In this document: positions 1-7,330 of the stretch, one piece after another
How the letters are laid out: each line of letters opens with the position of its first letter
How positions within the stretch are numbered: position 1 is the stretch's first letter
Assembly: GCA_045536305.1 (NCBI GenBank)
Contig: JAZSNH010000041.1
Coordinates: 1-15,256 of the forward strand
Direction of reading: 5' to 3'
DNA from: JAISGQ01 sp045536305
GTDB taxonomy: Bacteria; Bacillota; Clostridia; Oscillospirales; Acutalibacteraceae
DNA: 15,256 nucleotides
Notes under the pieces: model-generated
Seen by the model: the letters and a program-made list of their open reading frames with translations, nothing else
Database searches by the model: none
Told to the model about the DNA's origin: nothing
Position numbers and translations under genes: made by a program

Positions 1-428
1 GTGAAAAGACCATAACCGTATGAAACATGAATGTAATCATCTTTTGTTACACCGATTGAGCAGAGCATACGAGCGACACAGCGGCTCCATATATCAACGT
101 CTTCCTTGGTGTAACCTACAACAGTTTGCTTGCCTGTTGTACCGGAGGATGCATGTATACGAACAAGTTTATCCTTTGGAACAGCAAAAAGACCAAAGGG
201 ATAGTTGTCACGAAGATCCTGCTTATAAGTGAAGGGAAGCTTGGATATATCGTCTATGCTTTTGATGTCAGAAGGCTTTAAGCCTATTTCGTCGAACTTC
301 TGCTTATAAAAGGGGACATTATTGTATGCATTTTCGACCATGCGGATAAGCCTGCGGCTTTGTATCCATTTCATCACGTCGCGCGGTGCGCATTCAACAT
401 CGTAGTCGTAATATTTATTTTGTTCCAT
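1..428 (-). CDS. paaK: Phenylacetate-CoA ligase (AMP-forming), N-terminal part, cut by the window edge
   Basis: An adenylate-forming ligase that should convert an aryl acid (phenylacetate or a relative), ATP and CoA to aryl-CoA, AMP and PPi in the cytoplasm. Only the first 142 residues are present; the rest lies left of base 1. The family-defining P-loop RIHASSGTTGK is at residues 90-100, followed by a YGYGLFT stretch at 137-143, both as in PaaK. The ATG at 428 has an AGGAG box 11 bases upstream. It is the last visible gene of the paaK-iorA-iorB-paaK operon, 21 bases after iorB. It is clearly paralogous to the ligase at 2769-4082 but diverged (for example QTVVGYT here against PTVGLYT there), so the two probably differ in aryl substrate. 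Family is well supported; the substrate is inferred. Confidence 0.93.
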   Translation of the reverse strand, partial: MEQNKYYDYDVECAPRDVMKWIQSRRLIRMVENAYNNVPFYKQKFDEIGLKPSDIKSIDDISKLPFTYKQDLRDNYPFGLFAVPKDKLVRIHASSGTTGKQTVVGYTKEDVDIWSRCVARMLCSIGVTKDDYIHVSYGYGLF

Positions 429-449
429 ACAGTTTATCACTCCTAAAAT

Positions 450-1019
450 TTATTTGTATGCGAGCTCAAATGCTCTTGTATTCAGATCAAGGAATTTCGA
501 AGGAACGCATGCTTTTATAGCATCGAGCCATACATTTTTTCCTATGCCTAGATGTTTTGCGAGCACTGCCATAAGAACCACATTTACCGCTTTCTGAGAG
601 CCTGCCTCTTCAGCGATGGAGAGTGCATCGCAAGTGACAAGAAGAGCGCCTGCATTTTCAAGCTTTTCACAAAGCTCGTTGGGGTATACCGCGTTTCCTG
701 TAATAACAGGCATAGGATCTATTTTCTGAGTGTTTGTTACAATTGTGCCGCCTTTTTTAAGATAGGGAAGATAACGTGCAGCCTCAAGCTGTTCAAAGGA
801 GAGAATAAAATCAGCTTCACCAAAATCAATTATCGGAGAATCGACATTCTCGCCATAGCGGACGTATGTTACAACAGAACCGCCTCGCTGGCTCATTCCG
901 TGAACCTCGCTGACCTTTACGTCATATCCTTCGGAAACAAGGGCACTGCCCAGAAGCTTGGATGCAAGCAGTGTGCCCTGACCGCCGACACCAACTATAA
1001 GAATACTTTTATTTTCCAT
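450..1019 (-). CDS. iorB: Indolepyruvate:ferredoxin oxidoreductase, beta subunit
   Basis: This is the gamma-domain subunit of the 2-oxoacid:ferredoxin oxidoreductase superfamily. With IorA it interconverts arylpyruvates and aryl-acetyl-CoA plus CO2, exchanging electrons with ferredoxin. The protein has 189 residues, the usual size for IorB. It opens with the glycine-rich VGVGGQGTL (residues 9-17) and carries the SEVHGMSQRGGSV signature at 37-49. The frame stays open upstream to 1088, but the ATG at 1019 is chosen because AGGAGG lies 9 bases before it and homology begins at MENKSILIVG; the longer reading would run back into iorA. It starts 14 bases after the iorA stop and is followed 21 bases later by a paaK paralogue. 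The enzyme is oxygen-sensitive in known members, which points to an anaerobe. Confidence 0.95.
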   Translation of the reverse strand: MENKSILIVGVGGQGTLLASKLLGSALVSEGYDVKVSEVHGMSQRGGSVVTYVRYGENVDSPIIDFGEADFILSFEQLEAARYLPYLKKGGTIVTNTQKIDPMPVITGNAVYPNELCEKLENAGALLVTCDALSIAEEAGSQKAVNVVLMAVLAKHLGIGKNVWLDAIKACVPSKFLDLNTRAFELAYK

Positions 1020-1033
1020 TTCAGAGCACCTCC

Positions 1034-2752
1034 TTATTCTATAGCACCGAACTTGCACAGCTGAGAGCAAACGCCGCAGCCGACACACTGAGTACGGTCA
1101 ATTCCTATCACACCATCGTGAATGCTGATTGCAGGACATCCGATATTCATGCAAGCCTTGCACTTTTTGCATTTGTCCTGATTTACGGAAAGAGGAGCCT
1201 CGTGCTTTACATACTTGAGCAGAGCACAGGGACGACGGCTGATTATTACAGAGGGTTCATCAGCTTCCAGCTCTTCTCTGATGGTTTTTTCAACAGCAGA
1301 AAGATCATAAGGGTCAACGACCTTGATACGGCTTATACCAACAGCCTCACAAAGCTTTTCGAGTGAAACAGCAGCGGTGGGATCGCCTTTGATTGTATAG
1401 CCTGTTGTGGGGTTCTGCTGATGGCCTGTCATACCTGTAATAGAGTTATCAAGTATAATTGAAACAGAGTTTGAACGGTTGTATGCAATATCTATGAGTG
1501 ATGTGATACCGGAATGAATAAAAGTAGAATCACCTATAACTGCAACACTCTTTTTTTCCGATTCTTCACCGCGAGCTTTATTAAAGCCGTGGAGAGATGA
1601 TATCGAGGCGCCCATACATACACACCAGTCCATTGCAGAGAGAGGTGCGGAGGCGCCGAGCGTATAGCAGCCAATATCGCCCGATACAGTAAGCTTAAGC
1701 TTCTTTAATATGTAGAAAAGACCTCTGTGGGGGCAGCCGCAGCACATTGCGGGAGGACGAACGGGAATCTCTTCCTCGATTTTTGTTGTTTCAGTCGTTT
1801 CACCGAGAATAAGCTTTCGAACAAGTCCCTGAGAAAACTCTCCGCAGATGGGGAACAGGTCTTTTCCGATAACATCGATGCCAAGCTGTCTGCAATGATT
1901 TTCAATTATCGGTTCAAGCTCTTCTATAACGTAAAGCTTATCTACCTTTGATGCAAAGTCACGGATAATATCAACAGGAAGAGGATTTACCATGCCAAGC
2001 TTTAAATAGCTTGCATTGGTTCCGAGTGCTTCCTTAGCATAGCAATAGGAGATACCTGCGGTTATAACACCGATAGAGGTGTTGTTTATTTCTGTTTTTG
2101 CAAAAGTGCCGGCAAGCTCGGTAAGAGCATCGGTTCTTTTCTCTACAACAACATGCTTGCCTCTGGCAAATGCAGGAAGCATAACATTTTTGGAGGGATT
2201 CTTTTCGTAAGGCTTCAGCTCCTGTTCGCTTCGCTCGGAAAGCTCAACAAGTGAACGGCTGTGAGCAACACGGGTACATAAACGGATAAATACAGGAGTA
2301 TCGTACTTTTCGCTGATTTCATAGGCAAGCTTTGTAAAAGCAAGACATTCAGAAGAATCCGAAGGCTCAAGCATGGGCAGCTTTGAGGCGACAGCATGAT
2401 GACGGGAATCCTGCTCATTCTGGCTTGAGTGCATACCCGGGTCATCGGCAACACCGATAACAAGACCGCCGTTAACACCTATGTAAGAGGCTGTAAAAAC
2501 AGGATCGGCAGCGACATTAAGACCAACATGCTTCATACCGCAGAAGGAACGTGCTCCGCCAAAGGATGCGCCTATTGCGACCTCAGCGGCAACCTTTTCA
2601 TTTGGTGCCCATTCTGTGTACATTTCGTTGTACGATGCAGCGTATTCTGTGATTTCGGTGCTGGGTGTGCCGGGATAGCTCGATACGACCCTGACACCGG
2701 CCTCATACAGACCGCGTGCAACAGCCTCGTTTCCGAGGAGTAACTTCTTCAT
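1034..2752 (-). CDS. iorA: Indolepyruvate:ferredoxin oxidoreductase, alpha subunit
   Basis: Large catalytic subunit of IOR, 572 residues. The N-terminal pyrimidine-binding half begins GNEAVARGLYEAGV (7-20), followed by SSYPGTPSTEI (24-34). The CCGCPHRG motif is at 337-344, and the thiamine diphosphate/Mg region is GDIGCYTLG (358-366) plus GDSTFIHSG (407-415) and the DN at 435-436. The C-terminus is a two-cluster ferredoxin domain with cysteines 528, 531, 534 and 539, then 556, 559, 562 and 566. In the second set lysine replaces the proline that usually follows the last cysteine. The ATG at 2752 has GGAGG 9 bases upstream. An in-frame upstream extension to 2845 overlaps the preceding paaK and is rejected. 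It lies 16 bases after paaK and 14 before iorB. Whether it runs oxidatively or reductively cannot be read from the sequence; the flanking ATP-dependent ligases favour the reductive direction. Confidence 0.97.
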   Translation of the reverse strand: MKKLLLGNEAVARGLYEAGVRVVSSYPGTPSTEITEYAASYNEMYTEWAPNEKVAAEVAIGASFGGARSFCGMKHVGLNVAADPVFTASYIGVNGGLVIGVADDPGMHSSQNEQDSRHHAVASKLPMLEPSDSSECLAFTKLAYEISEKYDTPVFIRLCTRVAHSRSLVELSERSEQELKPYEKNPSKNVMLPAFARGKHVVVEKRTDALTELAGTFAKTEINNTSIGVITAGISYCYAKEALGTNASYLKLGMVNPLPVDIIRDFASKVDKLYVIEELEPIIENHCRQLGIDVIGKDLFPICGEFSQGLVRKLILGETTETTKIEEEIPVRPPAMCCGCPHRGLFYILKKLKLTVSGDIGCYTLGASAPLSAMDWCVCMGASISSLHGFNKARGEESEKKSVAVIGDSTFIHSGITSLIDIAYNRSNSVSIILDNSITGMTGHQQNPTTGYTIKGDPTAAVSLEKLCEAVGISRIKVVDPYDLSAVEKTIREELEADEPSVIISRRPCALLKYVKHEAPLSVNQDKCKKCKACMNIGCPAISIHDGVIGIDRTQCVGCGVCSQLCKFGAIE

Positions 2753-2768
2753 ATAATAAAACCTCCGA

Positions 2769-4082
2769 TCAGTTTGTCTTTTCGTTTCTAAGATCAAGGA
2801 CACGTTTTGCTTTGCCTTGGAATCTTTCAAGGGACTTAGGCTCAACCAAAGTAACCTTCAGGTCAAGTCCGAGGACGCTCTTTAACTTTTCCTTAATGGT
2901 GTTCTGGAGTTTTGTCAGCTCACCGAAGCTGCCAAGAAGGGTTTCGTCAATAAGCTCAACCTTAACCTCAAGAGTATCCATAAAGCCATTTTCACGGCGA
3001 ACAATAAGCTGATAATGAGGACCGATGTGGTTCATTCCGACTATAACGCTTTCTATCTGAGAGGGGAATACATTTACGCCCTTGATAATAAGCATATCAT
3101 CGCTTCTGCCCATGATCTTTTCCATACGAACACCGGTTCTTCCGCAAGCGCAGGGTTCGTAATTGAGCTTTGTGATATCTTTTGTACGGTAACGAAGAAC
3201 AGGCATGCCCTGACGTGTGAGTGTTGTAATAACAAGCTCACCGACCTCACCGCCTTCAAGCGGTTCAAAGGTTGTTCGGTCAACAATTTCGGGGAGGAAG
3301 TGATCTTCACAGAAATGCAGACCGTCTCTTCTTTCACATTCGCCGCTTGCGCCGGGACCGCCGACTTCGGTAAGACCGTAATTGTCGGTAGCGAAAAGAC
3401 CGAGATTTTTTTCTATCTGATTTCTCATCTCGGGAGTACAGCCCTCTGAGCCGAAAAGACCGATACGCAGCTTATAATCATCAAGCGTGTATTCGCTTTC
3501 GGAAAGAGCTTCGCCGAGATATACTGCGTATGAAGGTGTGGCTACAAGACCTGTTACACCAAAGTCACGCATAAGCATAAGCTGGCGCTGTGTGTTTCCC
3601 GAGGAAGCGGGTATGACAGTGCAGCCGAGCTTTTCAAGTCCATAATGCAGGCCAAGAGCGCCTGTGAACAATCCGTAACCGAAGGAAACCTGAAATATAT
3701 CATCACTTCTTGCTCCGGCAGCATAGCATACTCTTGCCATCATATCTGCCCAGTTATTAAGATCCTGCTGAGTATAAAGACCGACAGTGGGCTTTCCTGT
3801 TGTACCTGAGGATGCGTGAATGCGAACAATGTCCTTCATGGGAACGGCCATCATACCGGTAGGATAAGTTTCACGCATATCTTCTTTAGAGGTGAAAGGT
3901 ATGTACTTTATATCCTCAAGGGTTTTGAACTTATCGCCGCCGGTGATGCCTGCATCACCGAGTTTCTTGTGATAAAATGCAGAATTGTTGTAGCAGTAAT
4001 CTACCATCCAGCGAAGGCGTTCAAGCTGCATTTCCTGAATTTTTGCACGGGGCATGGTTTCAATTTCTTTGTTGTAAAACAT
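2769..4082 (-). CDS. paaK: Phenylacetate-CoA ligase (AMP-forming), full length
   Basis: Cytoplasmic aryl-acid:CoA ligase of the ANL superfamily, 437 residues, the usual PaaK length. Motifs in order: the P-loop HASSGTTGKPTV (89-100), the YGLTE adenine-binding motif (235-239), YRTKDI (298-303) with the conserved Asp, a CACGRTG cysteine pair (311-317), the GRSDDMLIIKGVNVFPSQIE hinge (325-344), and the C-terminal GKAKRV (423-428) carrying the catalytic lysine. The ATG at 4082 follows AAGGAG at 11 bases. It is the first gene of the operon and sits about 25 bases downstream of the predicted transcription start. The PaaK family takes phenylacetate; indoleacetate and 4-hydroxyphenylacetate are plausible here because of the IOR genes. 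It is the second PaaK in the operon, and the reason for having two is unknown. Confidence 0.96.
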   Translation of the reverse strand: MFYNKEIETMPRAKIQEMQLERLRWMVDYCYNNSAFYHKKLGDAGITGGDKFKTLEDIKYIPFTSKEDMRETYPTGMMAVPMKDIVRIHASSGTTGKPTVGLYTQQDLNNWADMMARVCYAAGARSDDIFQVSFGYGLFTGALGLHYGLEKLGCTVIPASSGNTQRQLMLMRDFGVTGLVATPSYAVYLGEALSESEYTLDDYKLRIGLFGSEGCTPEMRNQIEKNLGLFATDNYGLTEVGGPGASGECERRDGLHFCEDHFLPEIVDRTTFEPLEGGEVGELVITTLTRQGMPVLRYRTKDITKLNYEPCACGRTGVRMEKIMGRSDDMLIIKGVNVFPSQIESVIVGMNHIGPHYQLIVRRENGFMDTLEVKVELIDETLLGSFGELTKLQNTIKEKLKSVLGLDLKVTLVEPKSLERFQGKAKRVLDLRNEKTN

Positions 4083-4101
4083 AATTAGAGCATCTCCTTA
4101 C

Positions 4102-4110
4102 TGATTACCC
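4102..4110 (-). promoter_or_regulatory. Third GGGTAATCA site at the predicted transcription start
   Basis: On the minus strand GGGTAATCA lies just downstream of the TATAAT box, over the expected +1 of the aryl operon. The same nine bases occur in the dyad upstream of the promoter (minus strand, 4184-4176). A repressor or repression loop contacting both is an inference. Confidence 0.4.
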
Positions 4111-4113
4111 AAA

Positions 4114-4143
4114 ATTATAGCATGACAGTACATAATGTTTCAA
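4114..4143 (-). promoter_or_regulatory. Promoter of the paaK-iorAB-paaK operon
   Basis: Housekeeping-sigma type promoter. The -35 box TTGAAA is at 4143-4138 and the perfect -10 box TATAAT at 4119-4114, with an 18-base spacer ending in TGC, so it also has an extended -10. Transcription should start near 4107, giving a leader of about 25 bases that contains the AAGGAG box. It is flanked by matching GGGTAAT half-sites (see the dyad at 4145-4195). Confidence 0.75.
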
Positions 4144-4144
4144 C

Positions 4145-4195
4145 AACAAATTTAAGGGTAATACGAAAAAATTCGTGATTACCCTTAAATTTGTT
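4145..4195. repeat. 51-base near-perfect dyad, terminator or operator
   Basis: The arm at 4145-4167 and the arm at 4172-4195 are complementary over 23 base pairs with one bulged G (4177) and a four-A loop (4168-4171). The inner part pairs ACGAA with TTCGT and the outer part pairs AAATTTAAGGGTAAT with its complement. It begins at the stop codon of the symporter gene, so it could end that transcript. However, the minus-strand sequence after the stem lacks a clean U-run (TTGTTGAAAC). It also ends one base from the -35 box of the aryl operon and shares GGGTAAT with a site at the transcription start, which suits an operator. Both roles are possible at once. Confidence 0.7.
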
Positions 4196-5709
4196 TAGTC
4201 GATAAGACTGCCTTCATAGAAAAATTCATATTTTTTTCTGCATTTGCTGCTGTTTCCACCTGTTACAAGGCTGACAACGATGCAGAGGATGAACGAAATA
4301 AGCATAGCGGCAACAGCGAAGATAGGACCGCAATCCATTACTTTACCGAGACCAAAGGGCATTTCCCAATTGTTGGCAAAAAGCTTTGCGATAACAGGGG
4401 GGAGTGCAATAATAAATCCGCTGAGCATGCCTGCCCATCCGCCTGCTTTGTTGAGTCCGCGCCAATAGAGAGCGATCAGATAAGGCGAAAGGAAAGCACC
4501 GCTGATGATACCCCAGGAATAACTCATCATATCAAGAATGGGTGTATCTGAGTTTGCAGCAAGATAACTTACTACAATAAAAATAATGCAGAAGATTTTT
4601 GTAAGTACAGCCTGTGTTTTAGGTGTAAGATCCTTTTTGATCTGACCCTTTACTATATCCATAGTGACAGTGGAACAAGCGGTAATGGTAATTGAAGAGA
4701 GTGTGGAAACAGATGCGGAGATAAGAAGAACAAGAACGATTCCGAGAAGAATATTGGGCAGACCAGCCTGATTGAGCATGTGAGGAACTATATAGTCAAC
4801 ACCGCCTTCAGGGAGCTCTGAAAAGAAAACATGACCGAAGCTGCCGATAAAGTATCCGCCTCCTGAGACGAGAAGGCAGAAAACAGTAGAGACAACAGTA
4901 CCTCTGACAACTTCTTTTTTATCTTTGATTCCATAATATTTATGAATCATCTGAGGTAGTCCCCAAGTGCCGAAAGAGGTCATAATAATTGTTGCCCAAA
5001 GACTGATATGATTTTTGGTTGTAAGACCGAGCTTGTCGGTTTCTGCAGCAAGTCTTTCTATACCAACAGAAACACCGCCGACCTTATCACTTCTCATAAC
5101 GAAGAAGATTAAGAAGATTACGCCGATGAACATTATTATTCCCTGAACAAAATCAGCCTTAAGCTGTGCGAGATAACCGCCAAGCACTATAAGTACGGCC
5201 GATATCAGTGCAATTATAATCATACAAAGGGTTTCGTTAATCCCAAGCAGAACAGAACAAACGCTTGTAAGTCCTTTGTAAACACTTGCAGAATACGGAA
5301 CAAGGAAAATAAAGATAACTATAGTACAGAATATCTTCATAGCATTGCTGCCAAAGCGTGCGGTGAAGAATTGCGGCATGGATTTTATCTTAAGACGTCT
5401 TGTAGTTTCTCTTGTGCGGTTAGCTAAAACGATCCAGGCAAGAAGAGAGCCTATAAGAGCATTTCCGATACCTGTTAAAACAGCCCAGCCACCAAAGCCC
5501 CAGCCTGTCTTGCCGGCGTAGCCGATAAACATAACTGCGCTGAAATATGCAGTTCCATAGCTGAGAGCAGATATCCATCCGCCTGCACTTCTGTTGCCGA
5601 CTGTAAAGCTTGTCATGCTGTCGCCGCTCTTTTTGTTAAGTAGTCCGATGATCAACATGAATACCATGTACACACCGACTACTGTCAGGAGTGTAAGTTC
5701 CTTACTCAT
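4195..5709 (-). CDS. Sodium:solute symporter (SSS family) permease
   Basis: Integral membrane symporter of 504 residues, the usual SSS length, with about 13 hydrophobic segments from residue 5 to about 487. Family features: the N-terminal FTVGNRSAGGWISALS block (35-50) followed by GTAYFSAVMFIG (52-63), and the MPQFFTARFG block (111-120), equivalent to the PutP-type cytoplasmic motif. A serine/threonine-rich SVSTLSSITITACSTVTMD stretch in the middle corresponds to the sodium-site helix of the family. It should couple Na+ entry to uptake of an organic solute. The substrate cannot be read from sequence; location next to the aryl-CoA ligase operon makes an aryl or monocarboxylic acid a reasonable guess. 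The ATG at 5709 follows GGAG by about 8-10 bases. It has its own promoter and is followed directly by the dyad at 4145-4195. Confidence 0.93.
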   Translation of the reverse strand: MSKELTLLTVVGVYMVFMLIIGLLNKKSGDSMTSFTVGNRSAGGWISALSYGTAYFSAVMFIGYAGKTGWGFGGWAVLTGIGNALIGSLLAWIVLANRTRETTRRLKIKSMPQFFTARFGSNAMKIFCTIVIFIFLVPYSASVYKGLTSVCSVLLGINETLCMIIIALISAVLIVLGGYLAQLKADFVQGIIMFIGVIFLIFFVMRSDKVGGVSVGIERLAAETDKLGLTTKNHISLWATIIMTSFGTWGLPQMIHKYYGIKDKKEVVRGTVVSTVFCLLVSGGGYFIGSFGHVFFSELPEGGVDYIVPHMLNQAGLPNILLGIVLVLLISASVSTLSSITITACSTVTMDIVKGQIKKDLTPKTQAVLTKIFCIIFIVVSYLAANSDTPILDMMSYSWGIISGAFLSPYLIALYWRGLNKAGGWAGMLSGFIIALPPVIAKLFANNWEMPFGLGKVMDCGPIFAVAAMLISFILCIVVSLVTGGNSSKCRKKYEFFYEGSLID

Positions 5710-5746
5710 ACTATTCTCTCCAATACTTTAGTGATTTGAAGCTTTT

Positions 5747-5768
5747 GTGCTTTTATGTGGTAAAGCAC
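5747..5768 (-). other. Small stem-loop at the 5' end of the symporter mRNA
   Basis: GTGCTTT and AAAGCAC (7-bp stem, 8-base loop) lie right at the predicted transcript start (about 5769), about 40 bases before the ATG. It could protect the 5' end or be a protein-binding dyad. No known riboswitch shape is recognised. Confidence 0.35.
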
Positions 5769-5775
5769 TGTTAGT

Positions 5776-5804
5776 ATGATAAACCATATTCTGACAAATG
5801 TCAA
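5776..5804 (-). promoter_or_regulatory. Promoter of the sodium:solute symporter gene
   Basis: The -35 box TTGACA (5804-5799) is perfect. After a 17-base spacer comes TATCAT (5781-5776), one mismatch from consensus. The leader would be about 60 bases. A 12-base dyad TGACA-TT-TGTCA at 5803-5792 overlaps the -35 box and may be an operator. Confidence 0.72.
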
Positions 5805-5805
5805 T

Positions 5806-5837
5806 AAAAAAAGAGAGGCTTTTTCCTCTCTTTTTTT
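5806..5837 (-). terminator. Rho-independent terminator of the amidohydrolase-ABC-DUF4340 operon
   Basis: On the minus strand AAAAAAAGAGAGG, a six-base loop and CCTCTCTTTTTTT form a 13-bp stem ending in seven T, two bases after the stop of the DUF4340 gene. The symmetric A/T tails make it potentially bidirectional. The symporter promoter begins immediately downstream. Confidence 0.93.
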
Positions 5838-5839
5838 AT

Positions 5840-7330
5840 TTAGCTGTTAACAGGCTGATCAGATGCAAGAGTGCGTGATGCGTTCATTACACGAGTTAAG
5901 AATAATGCAGATACACTTGCTGTATCTGTTCCGTTGATATTGCACACAAAACGGTTGAAATCCGATTCATAGAATTTAAGAATATCATCAGACCTTTTAT
6001 ATGAGTCGAAATATTTAACCTTTATAACAAGTGAAGGTGTGCTGACGGATGAATCGGTATTCCAGCTTGCAGCATAAGAGCTGCTTAAAACTGAGAGAAA
6101 ATTTCTGTAATAGTCAATATTTACTTCACGAGTATCGGAGTATACGTGATACTCGTAATAATCATCATCAGATAAAAGTTCACGTATTATATTGAAATCG
6201 TAACTTTCATTTCCAAACTCAACAGAAACATTTTCAACTGCATTTATCCTAAATAATCTTAATTCTCCGGAACGATAAAAAGAAAGGGAAGAGGATAAGA
6301 TTGCTTCTGCCTGTACAGGGTCGATATTGAAAATAACGTCAAGCCCTCGAAGCATTGCATAACAATAGGTGGATTTATCGGTTTTTCCGATTGAAAGCAC
6401 CTGCTCTTTTCCGTTTCGATCAAAGGAAATAATAAGTGATGGGTCATCAAGACCGTATTCTGCAAGTGTATCGCTGTTCGGCGCATAGCAAACGGCAGAT
6501 TCTGCTGCGAGGTAAATCAGTTCATTTTTCAATGCGGTGGTGTTTACATCATTGACAGCTGTATGGAGCGGTGCAGTGATTATATGACTGTGTCCGTATG
6601 ACTGGTCGCTGCGGTCGTCACTTGAATAGGGAGAAATGACTATTTTCTTAGGTATTGATTTTCCGCTTATTTTTATAACTCCTATATCAATGTCGTCGTT
6701 TTCCCTGTCAATTTGCAAAAAGAAATTTGTGTCTATAAAATAGCTTTCTCCCTCAAATGCAGCAAGGGACATTTCTGTTATAAATACCGCATCATCTATT
6801 CCTTCAAAAGAAAGGTAATAAATATTATCTGCGGTAGGAAGCAAATCTCCGAGAGAAAATTTTTTTACGGAGCCATCGGTATATGTTATAACGAAATCTG
6901 CAGAGGGGGAATCCAAGCCATAATCAGAGAGCTTTAAAGGCGCATCGGAAGTGCTTATTATTTTATAGTTATAACCAAGGCAGTATGCATAATACCATAT
7001 ATATTCAATAAAATCTTCGCAAAGAGGAATAGCTCTGTCAATTTCTTTTATATACAGATTTGCGGTGATATCATCACGAAGAATTGTAAATACACCTTTT
7101 TGATTTGTAAGAGTTACAGATTTTACATCACTGCTCTCAAGATCAATAAGAAGATCACCGTCGGTGTTTTCAATAAAGCTGCCGTCTGATTCGTGTTTGT
7201 GCTCGTGCTTGGCAGGTGAATCGGAGATATCCGTATCTGTTTTTGGTACTTTGAGAAGCAGCCAGACGGCACAGCACAATACAATGCACGTACATAAAAG
7301 AATAACAAGCAATTTCTTCTTTTCTCTCAC
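5840..7330 (-). CDS. DUF4340-domain membrane-anchored protein of a Gld-type ABC system
   Basis: A 496-residue protein with one N-terminal membrane helix (about 7-27, after MREKKK) and a large, probably extracytoplasmic part. A His-rich linker KHEHKHE is at 41-47. Two DUF4340-like modules are visible: LSDYGLDSPSADFVITYTDG with a following SLGD (about 134-197) and LAEYGLDDPSLIISFDRNG with a following SIGKTD (about 289-351). DUF4340 proteins commonly follow GldG-like proteins in ABC operons; their biochemical role is not known. An ATG at 7369 is in frame, but the GTG at 7330 is preferred: it overlaps the previous stop as GTGA and has AGGAGG 8 bases upstream, and the protein then starts just before the helix. 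The four cysteines in the helix do not form a convincing lipobox. It is the last gene of the operon, followed by a terminator. Confidence 0.88.
   Translation of the reverse strand: MREKKKLLVILLCTCIVLCCAVWLLLKVPKTDTDISDSPAKHEHKHESDGSFIENTDGDLLIDLESSDVKSVTLTNQKGVFTILRDDITANLYIKEIDRAIPLCEDFIEYIWYYAYCLGYNYKIISTSDAPLKLSDYGLDSPSADFVITYTDGSVKKFSLGDLLPTADNIYYLSFEGIDDAVFITEMSLAAFEGESYFIDTNFFLQIDRENDDIDIGVIKISGKSIPKKIVISPYSSDDRSDQSYGHSHIITAPLHTAVNDVNTTALKNELIYLAAESAVCYAPNSDTLAEYGLDDPSLIISFDRNGKEQVLSIGKTDKSTYCYAMLRGLDVIFNIDPVQAEAILSSSLSFYRSGELRLFRINAVENVSVEFGNESYDFNIIRELLSDDDYYEYHVYSDTREVNIDYYRNFLSVLSSSYAASWNTDSSVSTPSLVIKVKYFDSYKRSDDILKFYESDFNRFVCNINGTDTASVSALFLTRVMNASRTLASDQPVNS

Noticed and set aside
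552..1064. 170-codon open frame on the plus strand
   Set aside because: It lies fully antisense to iorB and the end of iorA, has no family resemblance, and no ribosome binding site was seen; it is a shadow frame.
2753..2845. Longer N-terminus for IorA
   Set aside because: It would overlap the 3' end of paaK by 77 bases, has no homology-like content, and the ATG at 2752 has GGAGG at good spacing.
3015..3449. 144-codon open frame on the plus strand
   Set aside because: Antisense to the full-length paaK, with no recognisable motif; explained by the codon usage of the real gene.
5747..5768. Riboswitch in the symporter leader
   Set aside because: Only one short stem-loop is seen in a leader of about 60 bases; there is no conserved riboswitch core.
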